Part shown: piece by piece, positions 53,995 through 62,914 of the stretch
How positions within the stretch are numbered: position 1 is the first letter of the stretch
How the letters are laid out: every line of letters begins with the position of its first letter
Assembly: GCA_963835165.1 (NCBI GenBank)
Contig: CAWIGD010000032.1
Span: 1-64,000, forward strand
Reading direction: 5' to 3'
Source: VAZQ01 sp963835165
GTDB lineage: Bacteria > Pseudomonadota > Alphaproteobacteria > Rhizobiales > Xanthobacteraceae
DNA length: 64,000 nt
Notes under the pieces: model-generated
Told to the model about the DNA's origin: nothing
Database searches by the model: none
What the model saw: only the letters and a program-made list of their open reading frames with translations
Position numbers and translations under genes: made by a program

Positions 53995-54806
53995 CGTGTA
54001 CTCATAAATCGTGAAGCTCGGCCGGCGCGCTTGATGTCCGCTTGTCGCCCAGTAGCGGCGCAAAAGCAGACATTGCGGGAGGTCCGAGAGGGCCAATAAA
54101 GCGACATATGCGGTGTAGCAGAAGCGAATGCGCATGCCATGCTAGCGTATCGTTCGGCGAGCACTTTGCGTCCACTCAATGGACGATATGGACCGAATGG
54201 GTAATTGTGGAGGAGTACGATGAACATATTCGCGATCGCCGCCGGCATGATGGCCGTGATCCACCTGGTGGCAGGATGGCAGCGACCGCGTCTCGCTGGC
54301 CGTGATCGTGTCGGGTATCCTATGGCTGCTCTACGCCGTCTACGAGCGTCTGGTGGCGACCGGCGTCTTGTGCGATGCGGACTGCAACATTCGCGTCGAT
54401 CTTGTGTTCTTCTTTCCCATATTGGGACTCGCAACCTTCTGCGCCTACCAGTCGTACATGGGGCGACCAGGCCAGACGATGGTCGTCGGCACGGTTCTCG
54501 GCGTAATCGGCCTGGTTGTTTTCGCGCTGCTGGTGGAGAGCTTTGGCTACACCGCTCTGTCGGGCGTCGCGATTGCGGGTGCGCTGGCGATCGGCGTCTA
54601 TGCTATCAAATCGAAGTTCATGACCAATCGGTCGTGACGCCCACGGTGAAATCGGAGCACGCCATTGCAACCGCAGATCCTGCGATGACGGATTGGGAGA
54701 GCTTTAACGTCCGGTTTGGGTCATTCACGTCATTCCCGCCATTTCGGCGTGTCCGGTTCGCCCCAAGAGCGGACATTCGGCCATTGCCCGCGTTAATGAG
54801 TACACG
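53995..54806. repeat. Segment bounded by 11-bp inverted repeats
   Basis: CGTGTACTCAT (53995-54005) is mirrored by ATGAGTACACG (54796-54806). Between them lie about 220 bases of non-coding sequence, a small membrane gene, and a further 160 bases with dispersed-repeat character (GTCCGGTT, GCGGACATTC). The mirrored ends may reflect two oppositely oriented repeat copies rather than one mobile unit. Confidence 0.5.
54223..54637 (+). pseudogene. Small membrane protein, probably frameshifted near its N-terminus
   Basis: An ATG at 54223 begins MNIFAIAAGMMAVIHLVAGW. The rest of the protein is in another frame: DRVSLAVIVSGILWLLYAVY, then NIRVDLVFFFPILGLATFCA and three more hydrophobic helices, ending YAIKSKFMTNRS. 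The span is 415 bases, one more than a multiple of three, so a single inserted base near 54262-54284 explains it. Alternatively a shorter 111-residue protein starts at GTG 54302. Four membrane helices; function unknown. Confidence 0.6.
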
Positions 54807-54878
54807 CGCCCTAGCGTCCTTTGTTTCCGTTCGTAAAAGCGGGTGCTGCGAGATGATACGAACGTCGGAAACGGGACA

Positions 54879-56051
54879 CTAGCCCTCGCCGATCTCGCGC
54901 AACACCTCCGCCGTGTGCTCGCCGAGCCGCGGGGCGGGGCGCTCCGCCGCCGCCGGTTTGCCGTCGATCATGATCGGTGTGCGCACGCCCGGGATGGTTC
55001 CGGCCTTGGCCGCCGCGCTCGGCCGGTCGATCCGCATGCCGCGATGGACCACTTGCGGGTCGGCAAACACCTGATCGAGCGGGTTGATCGGCCCGGCCGG
55101 GACCTGCACGGCTTCGAGCTTCGCCAGCAGGTCGGCGCGCGACCAGCGCCGGGTCAGGGCGGACAGTTGCGCGATCAGCTCCTCGCGGTGTTTCAGCCGG
55201 TCGGAGTTGACGCGATAGTTCGCCTGCTCGGCGATCTTGGGCTCACCCAGCACCGCGCAGAGCTTGCCGAACTGGTTGTCGTTGCCGGTCGCGATGATGA
55301 TGTGACCATCGGCCACGGGAAAAACCTGGTAGGGGACGATGTTGGGATGCGCATTGCCGATGCGCTTGGGCACTTGGCCGGAGACGAGATAATTGAGCGC
55401 CTGGTTGGCGAGGACGCCGACCTGGCTGTCGACCAGGGCGGTGTCCACCAGGCAGCCGCGGCCGGTGCGCTCGCGCTCGTGGATCGCGGCGAGGATGCCC
55501 ACGACCGAATAGATCCCGGTGAAGATGTCGGCAACCGGCACCCCGGCGCGCTGGGGTTCGCCGTCCGGCGCGCCGGTGAGGTCCATGATCCCACCCATGC
55601 CCTGGGCCATGAGGTCATAGCCGGCGCGGGCGGCGTACGGCCCGGTCTGGCCGAAGCCGGTGACCGAGCAATAGATCAGGCGTGGGCACTCCTCGCGCAG
55701 CCCGGCATAGTCCAGGCCGAATTTGGCCAGGCCGCCGACCTTGAAATTCTCGATCAGCACGTCCGAGCGCGCGGCGAGCTTCCTGACGATGCGCCGCCCG
55801 TCCTCGCTCTCGAAATCGAGCTCGATCGAGCGCTTGCCGCGGTTGGTGGCGTGGAAATAAGCGGCCCCCAGATGGCCCCCGTCGGCGGCCTCCACGAAAG
55901 GCGGGCCCCAGCCCCGGGTGTCGTCACCGGTGCCCTTGCGCTCGACCTTGACCACGTCGGCGCCGAGATCGGCCAGGATCTGCCCGGCCCAGGGCCCCGC
56001 CAGGATGCGGGCGAGTTCCAGCACGCGTATTCCGGCCAAGGGACCCGGCAT
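54879..56051 (-). CDS. CaiB/BaiF family III CoA-transferase
   Basis: A 390-residue CoA-transferase: LELARILAGPWAGQILADLG (CoA-binding N-terminus), NRGKRSIELDF, GYDLMAQGMGG with catalytic Asp146, and GDNDNQF-like GNDNQFGKLCAVLG. It moves CoA between carboxylic acids. It is divergent from malonyl-CoA decarboxylase, sharing 114 bases of upstream DNA, so malonate or a related diacid is a reasonable substrate. GAGGA precedes the ATG. Confidence 0.93.
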   Translation of the reverse strand: MPGPLAGIRVLELARILAGPWAGQILADLGADVVKVERKGTGDDTRGWGPPFVEAADGGHLGAAYFHATNRGKRSIELDFESEDGRRIVRKLAARSDVLIENFKVGGLAKFGLDYAGLREECPRLIYCSVTGFGQTGPYAARAGYDLMAQGMGGIMDLTGAPDGEPQRAGVPVADIFTGIYSVVGILAAIHERERTGRGCLVDTALVDSQVGVLANQALNYLVSGQVPKRIGNAHPNIVPYQVFPVADGHIIIATGNDNQFGKLCAVLGEPKIAEQANYRVNSDRLKHREELIAQLSALTRRWSRADLLAKLEAVQVPAGPINPLDQVFADPQVVHRGMRIDRPSAAAKAGTIPGVRTPIMIDGKPAAAERPAPRLGEHTAEVLREIGEG

Positions 56052-56165
56052 CGGCTCGTCCTCCTCACGCGATTGGCGCGCTTCCGCGGCGAAAACCGCC
56101 GCTTCTGTGGCCTGCCGGCGCCCCTCTTGTCCAGAGCGCGGGGGCGGCGGGTCTTGGCATGATTT

Positions 56166-57593
56166 GTGAATTTGTCAGCCCGACACTATCTAATCGGCGA
56201 CGTGGCGACAGAGTTGGACCTTCCGGTGAACACCTCCTTTTTCGGCGAAATGCTGCAGTCGATCGCGGAGCGCGGGCGCGCGCTGATCGACCGCACGCGC
56301 GATCGGCGCGGGGTCGCCGAGCAGCGCTCGGCCAACCTGGCCCACCTGTGCGAGGATCTGCTCTCCGGCCGCGGCGAGGCCTCGGGCGTTGCGCTCGCGC
56401 GCGAGATTCTTTCGCGCTACAGCGAGCTCAAAACGGGTCCGCGCATCGCCTTCTTCGAGGCGCTGGCGAGCCGGTTCGGCCCCGACCGTGCCCAACTGGA
56501 TGCCGCGGCCACGGCCTGGATGAGCGCGTCCTCCGATGCGGCCGCATCCAGGCTCCATCGCGCGTCCGAGCCGCGTCGGCTCGAGCTCTTCCGGCGCCTC
56601 AATCTTGCGCCCGGGGGCACGGCGGCGCTGGTGCGCATGCGTGCCCAGCTGATCGAGGCGATGGATCATCGCGACGATCTCGCCGCCATCGACGACGACT
56701 TTCTCCACCTGTTCTCGTCCTGGTTCAATCGCGGCTTCCTGGTGCTGCGGACCATCGACTGGTCGACGCCGGCGAATCTGCTGGAGAAGATCATCCGCTA
56801 CGAGGCGGTGCACGCGATCCGCGACTGGAACGACCTGCGCGCGCGCATCGATTCGCCCGACCGGCGCTGCTATGCCTTTTTCCATCCGGCGCTGATCGAT
56901 GAGCCGTTGATCTTCGTCGAGGTGGCGCTCACCCGCGGCATTCCCGCGGGGATCGATCCGATCCTGTCGCCCGACCGCGAGCGGATCGACCCCGAACGGG
57001 CGACGACGGCGGCATTCTATTCGATCTCCAACTGCCAGCGCGGGTTGGCCGGGGTCTCGTTCGGCCATTTCCTCATCAAGCAGGTGGTCGAGGAGGTGGG
57101 ACGCCAGATTCCGCGGCTGTCGACTTTCGTCACGTTGTCGCCGGCTCCCAACTTTGCCGAATGGCTCAGGCGCGAGCGCGCAACGGAGGCGTCGGTGGTT
57201 CTCAGCGAGGAGGACCGTGCCGCGCTCGAAACGCTCGACCGCGCCGACTGGTGGCGGGATGAGGCGGCGGCGGAGACGGTGCGTGAGCCGCTGTTGCGCG
57301 CGGCGGCGTGGTATTATCTGCGCGCGCGCACGCCGCGCGGCACCCCGCTCGATTCGGTCGCGCGCTTCCATCTCGGCAACGGCGCGCGGCTCGAACGGCT
57401 CAACTTCGCCGCCGACACGTCGGAGCGGGCGCTGCGGCAATCACACGGTTTGATGGTGAACTACCTCTACGATCTCGAGCACATCGAGAGGAACCACGAG
57501 GCCTACGCCCAGCAGCACGCCGTCGTTGCCGCCAGCGCGGTGACGCGCCTCGTCAAGGCGCCGGCCCGCGACGTCGTTCCGGTCGATGACTGA
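56166..57593 (+). CDS. Malonyl-CoA decarboxylase
   Basis: A protein of up to 475 residues: helical N-terminal domain, then the GNAT-like catalytic domain with CYAFFHPALIDEPLIFVEVA, FYSISNCQRGLAGVSFG (284-300, holding the active-site serine) and HGLMVNYLYDLEHIERNHEA. It converts malonyl-CoA to acetyl-CoA and CO2. Start: GTG at 56166 or, more like homologues (NTSFFGEMLQSIAERGR), GTG at 56226. Neither has a good ribosome site. It is divergent from a CoA-transferase. Confidence 0.93.
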   Translation: MNLSARHYLIGDVATELDLPVNTSFFGEMLQSIAERGRALIDRTRDRRGVAEQRSANLAHLCEDLLSGRGEASGVALAREILSRYSELKTGPRIAFFEALASRFGPDRAQLDAAATAWMSASSDAAASRLHRASEPRRLELFRRLNLAPGGTAALVRMRAQLIEAMDHRDDLAAIDDDFLHLFSSWFNRGFLVLRTIDWSTPANLLEKIIRYEAVHAIRDWNDLRARIDSPDRRCYAFFHPALIDEPLIFVEVALTRGIPAGIDPILSPDRERIDPERATTAAFYSISNCQRGLAGVSFGHFLIKQVVEEVGRQIPRLSTFVTLSPAPNFAEWLRRERATEASVVLSEEDRAALETLDRADWWRDEAAAETVREPLLRAAAWYYLRARTPRGTPLDSVARFHLGNGARLERLNFAADTSERALRQSHGLMVNYLYDLEHIERNHEAYAQQHAVVAASAVTRLVKAPARDVVPVDD

Positions 57594-57655
57594 CGGCGCC
57601 AAGCCGGATCGTTGACTGACCCGGATCAGGCGTCATCTCATCCCATCGGTGTCTG

Positions 57656-57880
57656 CTACAGACCGCTGGCGCCAAGCGGTTGCGGGCGGATATCCGCGCG
57701 CCGGGTCGAATTCCGTATCGCCAGATAGAGCGCGCAGAGGATATAGAGCGCGAACACCCCTCCGATACCCCATCCCGGATGGCCCCCCTTGGTCAGGGCG
57801 GCGACAAACAACACGCCACCCACTACGACCGGCGCGGGGACGTCGAGATTGACTGGGATATTCCTAAGGTACCCAAACAT
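57656..57880 (-). CDS. Small membrane protein
   Basis: A 74-residue protein starting MFGYLRNIPVNLDVPAPVVV with two hydrophobic segments (about 17-32 and 40-60) and a basic tail. No recognised family. It is convergent with the decarboxylase gene. Confidence 0.5.
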   Translation of the reverse strand: MFGYLRNIPVNLDVPAPVVVGGVLFVAALTKGGHPGWGIGGVFALYILCALYLAIRNSTRRADIRPQPLGASGL

Positions 57881-58214
57881 CTTGGCCCTCTGGCGCGATG
57901 CCAACTCGCCGCCCGGTCATTCCTGCGCGGCGGTGGCGACATGCTCGCGCATCGAGATCGATAGCATTCGACCGGACCAGCGAGCGTGAGCCGCCTCACA
58001 TCGACGAGTCCGATTCCGGCGTCGGCTCGGCAGGGATTTGCTTGTGATCGCGGTGGAGGAACTTTGCCTGCGGCTCAGGTCACCGCAGCTTTCCGATCGG
58101 TCGTTTCCATCGTAGCAAGAGCCGCGACGTGCCGAGCGAGGATGCCGGAGCCGAGCGCACCTGACGCTGACGAGAGATCGCAGGAATGAACCGACGCTCT
58201 GATGATTTCGGCAC
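57881..58214. other. Non-coding stretch with a relic receiver tail
   Basis: A 334-base region. Its right part (58122-58193) is a degraded copy of 58505-58574, the end of the receiver fragment and its downstream flank. I see no intact gene. The rest has no recognisable feature. Confidence 0.5.
58122..58193. repeat. Direct repeat, upstream copy of the receiver tail
   Basis: Begins CCGCGACGTGC and ends CGCAGGAATGAACCG. The downstream copy at 58505-58574 begins CCGCGACGTGC and ends CGCAGGAATAAACCG. The spacing between copies is about 383 bases. Confidence 0.65.
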
Positions 58215-58544
58215 TTGGCGCGGCAGTACAACTCGCCGGATGAAGCGGGAAGGCTGGGCCGGACAAAGGAGGCTCTGCGGCACCTCCAGCTCCAGCCGCG
58301 CGTCGACGTGATGTTCACCGACATCGTCATGCCGGACATGACCGGGCGGGAGCTCGTCGATCAGGCGCGCAAGAGCCGCCCGGACCTCAAGGTCCTATAC
58401 ACGACCGGCTACACCCGAAATGCTGTCGTCCATAACGGCGTGCTCGATCGCGATGTCGCCTTCCTGCCCAAACCCTTCACGCTGGAACAGCTCGCCGCCA
58501 AGATCCGCGACGTGCTCGCGCAGGCCGGAGCCAACCGCACCTGA
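58215..58544 (+). pseudogene. Truncated response-regulator receiver domain
   Basis: About 109 codons whose recognisable part is VDVMFTDIVMPDMTGRELVD (phospho-acceptor Asp in FTDIVMP), LKVLYTTGYTRNAVVHNGVL and VAFLPKPFTLEQLAAKIRDV (conserved Thr and Lys). The first third of the receiver, with the acidic Asp pair, is missing and replaced by unrelated residues. The sequence type is the one fused to or paired with HWE/PAS kinases in rhizobia. It is probably a relic. Confidence 0.75.
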
Positions 58545-58812
58545 GAGTTGCCCGGAGACCGCAGGAATAAACCGTGGCCCTCTTCTGGCTCGACATGTAA
58601 CCGCGAATCTCGTACAAAAACGCATCATCCAAAAGCATGCATGAAGATCGGCGCGCGGCTCTCGCACCGGAGCCGGCAAGTCTTTCCGGCGGGCGCGGAC
58701 ACGCATCGATTTCGCTTGCAGTCACAGGGGGCAGCTTCAAGTCCCGGCCTGAGCTGAGGTCGCCCGGTCCTGTATTTTTCCTGTTATTTACAGGAGGGGC
58801 GCCCGCACCGCG

Positions 58813-59514
58813 TCAGCTTCGCCCGTAGACCGGCACGATGCCGCCGCGGGTAACCTTGTTCTCAGGGGAGGCGAGAAACAGGATCGTCGCCGCCACGTCC
58901 TCGACCTTGGTCCAGGCGGAAAAATCGGCCTTGGGCATCGCCTTGCGGTTCGCCGCGGTATCCATGGTCGACGGCGCGATCGCGTTGACCAGGATGTCGG
59001 CCTTCACCACCTCTTCGGCCAGCGCGACGGTGAGCGCGGCGACCGCGGCCTTGCTGGCGGTATAGGCCACCATGCCCGCGCCGGCGCGCCATTCGAGCGC
59101 GGGACGGGTCGCGACATTGACGATGCGCCCGCCGGCGCCGGTCGGACGCATGGCGTTCACCGCGGCCCGGCAGCACAGGAATGCGGTGACGAAGTTCATC
59201 TCGACCTGCTTCATCAGATCGGATTTCGTCGTTTCGCCGATCGGCGCCATGGCGAAGCCGCCGGCGATATGGATCGACGCCCACAGCTTCGGCACGCCGG
59301 CGTAAAGCCTGGCGACGGCGTCCTCCTGGGTCAGCTCGATATCGGCGACGAGCTTGACCTTCGGGTTGTCGCGGAACGCAAAGCGACCGGCTTCCGCCGG
59401 GTTGATGTAAGGCACGTGACAGACGGCGCCGGCGTCGAGCAGGGCGCCGACCATGGCGGTGCCGAGCGCGCCGGTACCGCCGGTGACGACGACATGGCGG
59501 TCGTGATAGTCCAT
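58813..59514 (-). CDS. Short-chain dehydrogenase/reductase
   Basis: A 233-residue Rossmann enzyme: TGGTGALG (11-18) for the nucleotide, and YTASK with Tyr151 and Lys155. The catalytic serine is not in its usual place; NVATRPALEW offers Thr136 near there. It ends TRGGIVPVYGRS, without a further domain. It probably reduces or oxidises a small carbonyl; the cofactor cannot be told. Stands alone. Confidence 0.87.
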   Translation of the reverse strand: MDYHDRHVVVTGGTGALGTAMVGALLDAGAVCHVPYINPAEAGRFAFRDNPKVKLVADIELTQEDAVARLYAGVPKLWASIHIAGGFAMAPIGETTKSDLMKQVEMNFVTAFLCCRAAVNAMRPTGAGGRIVNVATRPALEWRAGAGMVAYTASKAAVAALTVALAEEVVKADILVNAIAPSTMDTAANRKAMPKADFSAWTKVEDVAATILFLASPENKVTRGGIVPVYGRS

Positions 59515-59588
59515 CGGCCTCTCCCGTTGGCTGCACGCGCGCTTGCATCATCGCCCATGGCCCGGGCGATGCAAGGGCGCATCTCGAT

Positions 59589-59660
59589 GCCGGCGGCTTG
59601 AGCCGGCATGACTAGAGCATTTTCCGGAAAAGTGGACTTCCGGTTTTCCGCAGAAAATGC
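59589..59660. repeat. Two adjacent intergenic hairpins
   Basis: The first is GCCGGCGGCTTGAGCCGGC (59589-59607). The second has arms GCATTTTC..CGGAAAA and TTTTCCG..GAAAATGC (about 59617-59660) around AGTGGACTTCCGG. The second is the widespread Rhizobiales unit with the AGCATTTTCCGGAAAAGTGG start. It lies between divergent genes upstream of glpD. Confidence 0.7.
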
Positions 59661-59756
59661 GACCACGCAAAGAATCTAGAGCGCGTCTCAGCGCGAAAGG
59701 GTCAACGTAAACTGAGCGCGCGCCGCGCCATGCTGGCGTGAAAAGGAATCACAGGA

Positions 59757-61250
59757 ATGGCCGACTTCGATCTCGCCATTGTGGGCGGCGGCATCAATGG
59801 CGCGGGGATTGCCCGCGACGCCGCCGGCCGCGGGCTGCGCGTCCTGCTGGTCGAGCAGAACGACCTTGCCTCCGGCACGTCGTCGGCCTCCACCAAGCTC
59901 ATTCACGGCGGGCTGCGCTATCTCGAGCAGGGATGGTTTCGGCTGGTGCGCGAGGCGCTGATCGAGCGCGAGGTGATGTTGCGGATGGCGCCGCACCTGA
60001 TCCGGCCGATGCGCTTCGTGCTGCCGCCCGAACCGGGTCTGCGTCCGGCCTGGATGCTGCGCCTGGGGCTGTTCGTCTACGATCATCTCGGCGGGCGGAA
60101 AATCCTGCCGCCAACCCGCACCATCGCGCTTGCCGACGATCCGCTCGGTACGCCGCTCAGGCAGCGCTACGAACGCGGGTTCGAATATTCCGACTGCTGG
60201 GCGGACGACTCGCGGCTGGTGGTGGTCAGCGCGCTCGATGCCGCCGAACGTGGCGCGATGATCCGCACCCGCACGCGCTGCATCCGGGCGGAGCGGGGGG
60301 CCGAGTGGCGGCTCGTGCTCGAAGTGAAGGGCCGGCGCGATCTCGCGACCGCACGCGTCCTGGTCAACGCGACCGGACCTTGGCTCAAGCTGTTCGCGGA
60401 GAACGTACTGCGTGACCCCACGCCGTTGCCGGCGCGGCTCGACAAGGGCAGCCACATCGTGGTGCGGCGCCTGTTCGACCACGATCGCGGTTACATCCTG
60501 CAGACCCGTGATCGCCGGTTCGTGTTCGCGCTGCCGTTCGAGCGGGATTTCACGCTGATCGGAACCACCGATCAGAGTTTTGCCGGTGACCCGAGCGGCG
60601 TCCAGCCGGGCGCCGATGAAATCACCTACCTTTGCGATGTCGCGAACGCGCATTTCCGCGCCGCCATCAGTCCCGCCGACGTGGTCTGGTCGTTCGCCGG
60701 CGTCCGCTCGCTCCACGACGACGGGTCCCGGAAGGCGCAGGACGTCACCCGCGACTACCTGCTGACGCTCGACGAGAGCGAAGGCGAGGCTTCGCTGCTG
60801 ACCGTCTATGGCGGCAAGATCACGACCTATCGGCGCCTGGCGGAGCATGCGCTCGATCGCCTGGCGCATGTTGTTGGCGGCGGGCCGGCATGGACCCGGG
60901 ATTCCCACCTGCCGGGCGGCGAATTCCCCCACAATGGCTTCGATGCGCTGGTGGCCAAGACCCGCAAGTCGCGGCCGTTTCTGAGCGAGGAGCATGCGCG
61001 GCGGCTGGTGCGCACCTATGGCACGCGGGTCGAGCGCGTGCTCGGGCCGGCGCGGCGGCTGGAGGATCTCGGGCCCTGCTTCGGCGCCGACCTCACGGGT
61101 GCCGAGGTGCGCTATCTGATGGAACGGGAATGGGCGCAGACCGAGGACGATGTGTTGTGGCGGCGCACCAAGCTGGGCTTGCGCTTTTCGCTCGACGAGC
61201 GGGAGCGGTTGGCAAAGTTCATGGCGGCCATGGTCGGCGCGGGCGCATGA
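59757..61250 (+). CDS. glpD: Glycerol-3-phosphate dehydrogenase
   Basis: A 497-residue FAD enzyme: GGGINGAGIARDAAGRG (10-26) binds FAD. SGTSSASTKLIHGGLRYLEQ and SFAGVRSLHDDG are GlpD hallmarks, followed by YGGKITTYRRLAEHAL. It oxidises glycerol-3-phosphate to dihydroxyacetone phosphate, passing electrons to quinone at the inner membrane. It is followed by glpK after 90 bases. Confidence 0.96.
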   Translation: MADFDLAIVGGGINGAGIARDAAGRGLRVLLVEQNDLASGTSSASTKLIHGGLRYLEQGWFRLVREALIEREVMLRMAPHLIRPMRFVLPPEPGLRPAWMLRLGLFVYDHLGGRKILPPTRTIALADDPLGTPLRQRYERGFEYSDCWADDSRLVVVSALDAAERGAMIRTRTRCIRAERGAEWRLVLEVKGRRDLATARVLVNATGPWLKLFAENVLRDPTPLPARLDKGSHIVVRRLFDHDRGYILQTRDRRFVFALPFERDFTLIGTTDQSFAGDPSGVQPGADEITYLCDVANAHFRAAISPADVVWSFAGVRSLHDDGSRKAQDVTRDYLLTLDESEGEASLLTVYGGKITTYRRLAEHALDRLAHVVGGGPAWTRDSHLPGGEFPHNGFDALVAKTRKSRPFLSEEHARRLVRTYGTRVERVLGPARRLEDLGPCFGADLTGAEVRYLMEREWAQTEDDVLWRRTKLGLRFSLDERERLAKFMAAMVGAGA

Positions 61251-61340
61251 CACCGGCGCCCGTCTTGGCCGAACGAATTGATTGCTGATCTAGACCGATC
61301 TCCACTTGCGCTGCATGCGCCGTGACCGCGGAGGGCGAGC

Positions 61341-62816
61341 GTGCCGGATTACCTTATCGCGATCGACCAGGGGACGACCTCGACCCGCGCCATCGTGTTC
61401 GATGCCGCGCTCGCGCCGGTCGCCAGTGCGCAGCAGGAACTGCGCCAGATTTATCCCGCGCCCGGCCTGGTCGAGCACGATCCTGAAGAGATCTGGTCGG
61501 CGACCTTGGCGACCGTGCGCGCGGCCATGGCGCGCGCGGGCGCCGAGGCCAGGGATATCGCGGCGCTCGGGATCACCAACCAGCGCGAGACCACGATCAT
61601 CTGGGACCGGGCGACCAACCGTCCGATCCACAATGCGATCGTATGGCAGGATCGGCGCACGGCGGACCGCTGCGCCGCGCTGCGGCAGGACGAGCCCATG
61701 ATCGCGGCGCGCACCGGGCTTCTGCTCGATCCCTATTTTTCCGCCACCAAGATCGCGTGGCTGCTCGATCACGTCGAGGGTGCGCGCGTGGCCGCGCGCG
61801 AGGGGCGGCTTGCGTTCGGCACAGTGGACAGCTTCCTGCTGTGGCGTCTCACCGGCGGCAAGGTGCATGCGAGCGACGCGACCAATGCCTCCCGCACCTT
61901 GCTGTTGGACATTCACCGCGGCAGCTGGGACGCCGACCTCTGCCGATTGTTCGACGTCCCCGAGGCGCTCTTGCCGCAGGTGCGCGATTGCGCCGGCGAC
62001 TTCGGCACCACGGAGCTGTTCGGCCGGCCGATCCGCATCCTGGGAATCGCCGGCGACCAGCAGGCGGCGATGGTGGGGCAGGGGTGCTTTGCGCCCGGCA
62101 TGGTGAAGTCGACCTACGGCACCGGCTGCTTCGCGCTGCTCAACACCGCCGATCAGCCGGTCGCGTCGAAAAACCGCCTTCTGACCACCATCGCCTACCA
62201 GCTTGGTGGCCGGCGGACCTACGCGCTCGAAGGGGCGATTTTTGTCGCCGGCGCGGCGGTGCAATGGTTGCGCGACGCGCTCAAGGTGATCGGCACGGCG
62301 CCCGACGTGAACGCGCTTGCCGCGGCCGCGGATCCGGCGGAGCAGGTCTATCTGGTTCCGGCTTTCGTCGGGCTCGGCGCGCCCTGGTGGGATGCGAATG
62401 CGCGCGGTGCGCTGTTCGGGCTCACCCGCAAGTCGGGAGTAGCGGAGCTTGCCCGCGCCACGCTCGAGGCGGTCGGTTATCAGACCCGCGACTTGCTCGA
62501 GGCGATGCAGGCCGATTGGCCGGCGGCGGGGACAGACACGGTGTTGCGGGTCGATGGCGGAATGGCGGCGAGCGACCTCACCATGCAGTTCGTCGCCGAC
62601 ATTCTGGACGCGCCGGTCGATCGTCCGGGCGTGATGGAGATCACGGCGCTCGGTGCGGCCTATCTCGCGGGCTATGCCGCCGGCGTATGCCCGGATCTGC
62701 CCGGCTTTGCCGCGCGGTGGCGGTGCGAGCGGCGGTTCGAGCCGCAGATGGACGCCGCCACGCGCGAGCGCAAATGGGCGGGTTGGCGCGATGCCGTCGC
62801 GCGCACGCGCAGCTAA
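61341..62816 (+). CDS. glpK: Glycerol kinase
   Basis: A 491-residue FGGY kinase: DQGTTSTRAIVFD (9-21), GITNQRETTIIWDRAT, KSTYGTGCFALLN and LRVDGGMAASDLTMQF fit glycerol kinase closely. It phosphorylates glycerol to glycerol-3-phosphate for GlpD. Start is GTG (61341) with GGAGGG upstream. The order glpD-glpK and the following ABC importer ATPase point to a glycerol uptake and use operon. Confidence 0.96.
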   Translation: MPDYLIAIDQGTTSTRAIVFDAALAPVASAQQELRQIYPAPGLVEHDPEEIWSATLATVRAAMARAGAEARDIAALGITNQRETTIIWDRATNRPIHNAIVWQDRRTADRCAALRQDEPMIAARTGLLLDPYFSATKIAWLLDHVEGARVAAREGRLAFGTVDSFLLWRLTGGKVHASDATNASRTLLLDIHRGSWDADLCRLFDVPEALLPQVRDCAGDFGTTELFGRPIRILGIAGDQQAAMVGQGCFAPGMVKSTYGTGCFALLNTADQPVASKNRLLTTIAYQLGGRRTYALEGAIFVAGAAVQWLRDALKVIGTAPDVNALAAAADPAEQVYLVPAFVGLGAPWWDANARGALFGLTRKSGVAELARATLEAVGYQTRDLLEAMQADWPAAGTDTVLRVDGGMAASDLTMQFVADILDAPVDRPGVMEITALGAAYLAGYAAGVCPDLPGFAARWRCERRFEPQMDAATRERKWAGWRDAVARTRS

Positions 62817-62914
62817 TGTGTCGGGTCAAGATCGAGGACCGCGTCGGAGCAATCCGCGAGCGTGCGCGCATGACGGGTGTTGAGCCGCACGGCGCGTGCC
62901 GTTAGCGTGGTGAC

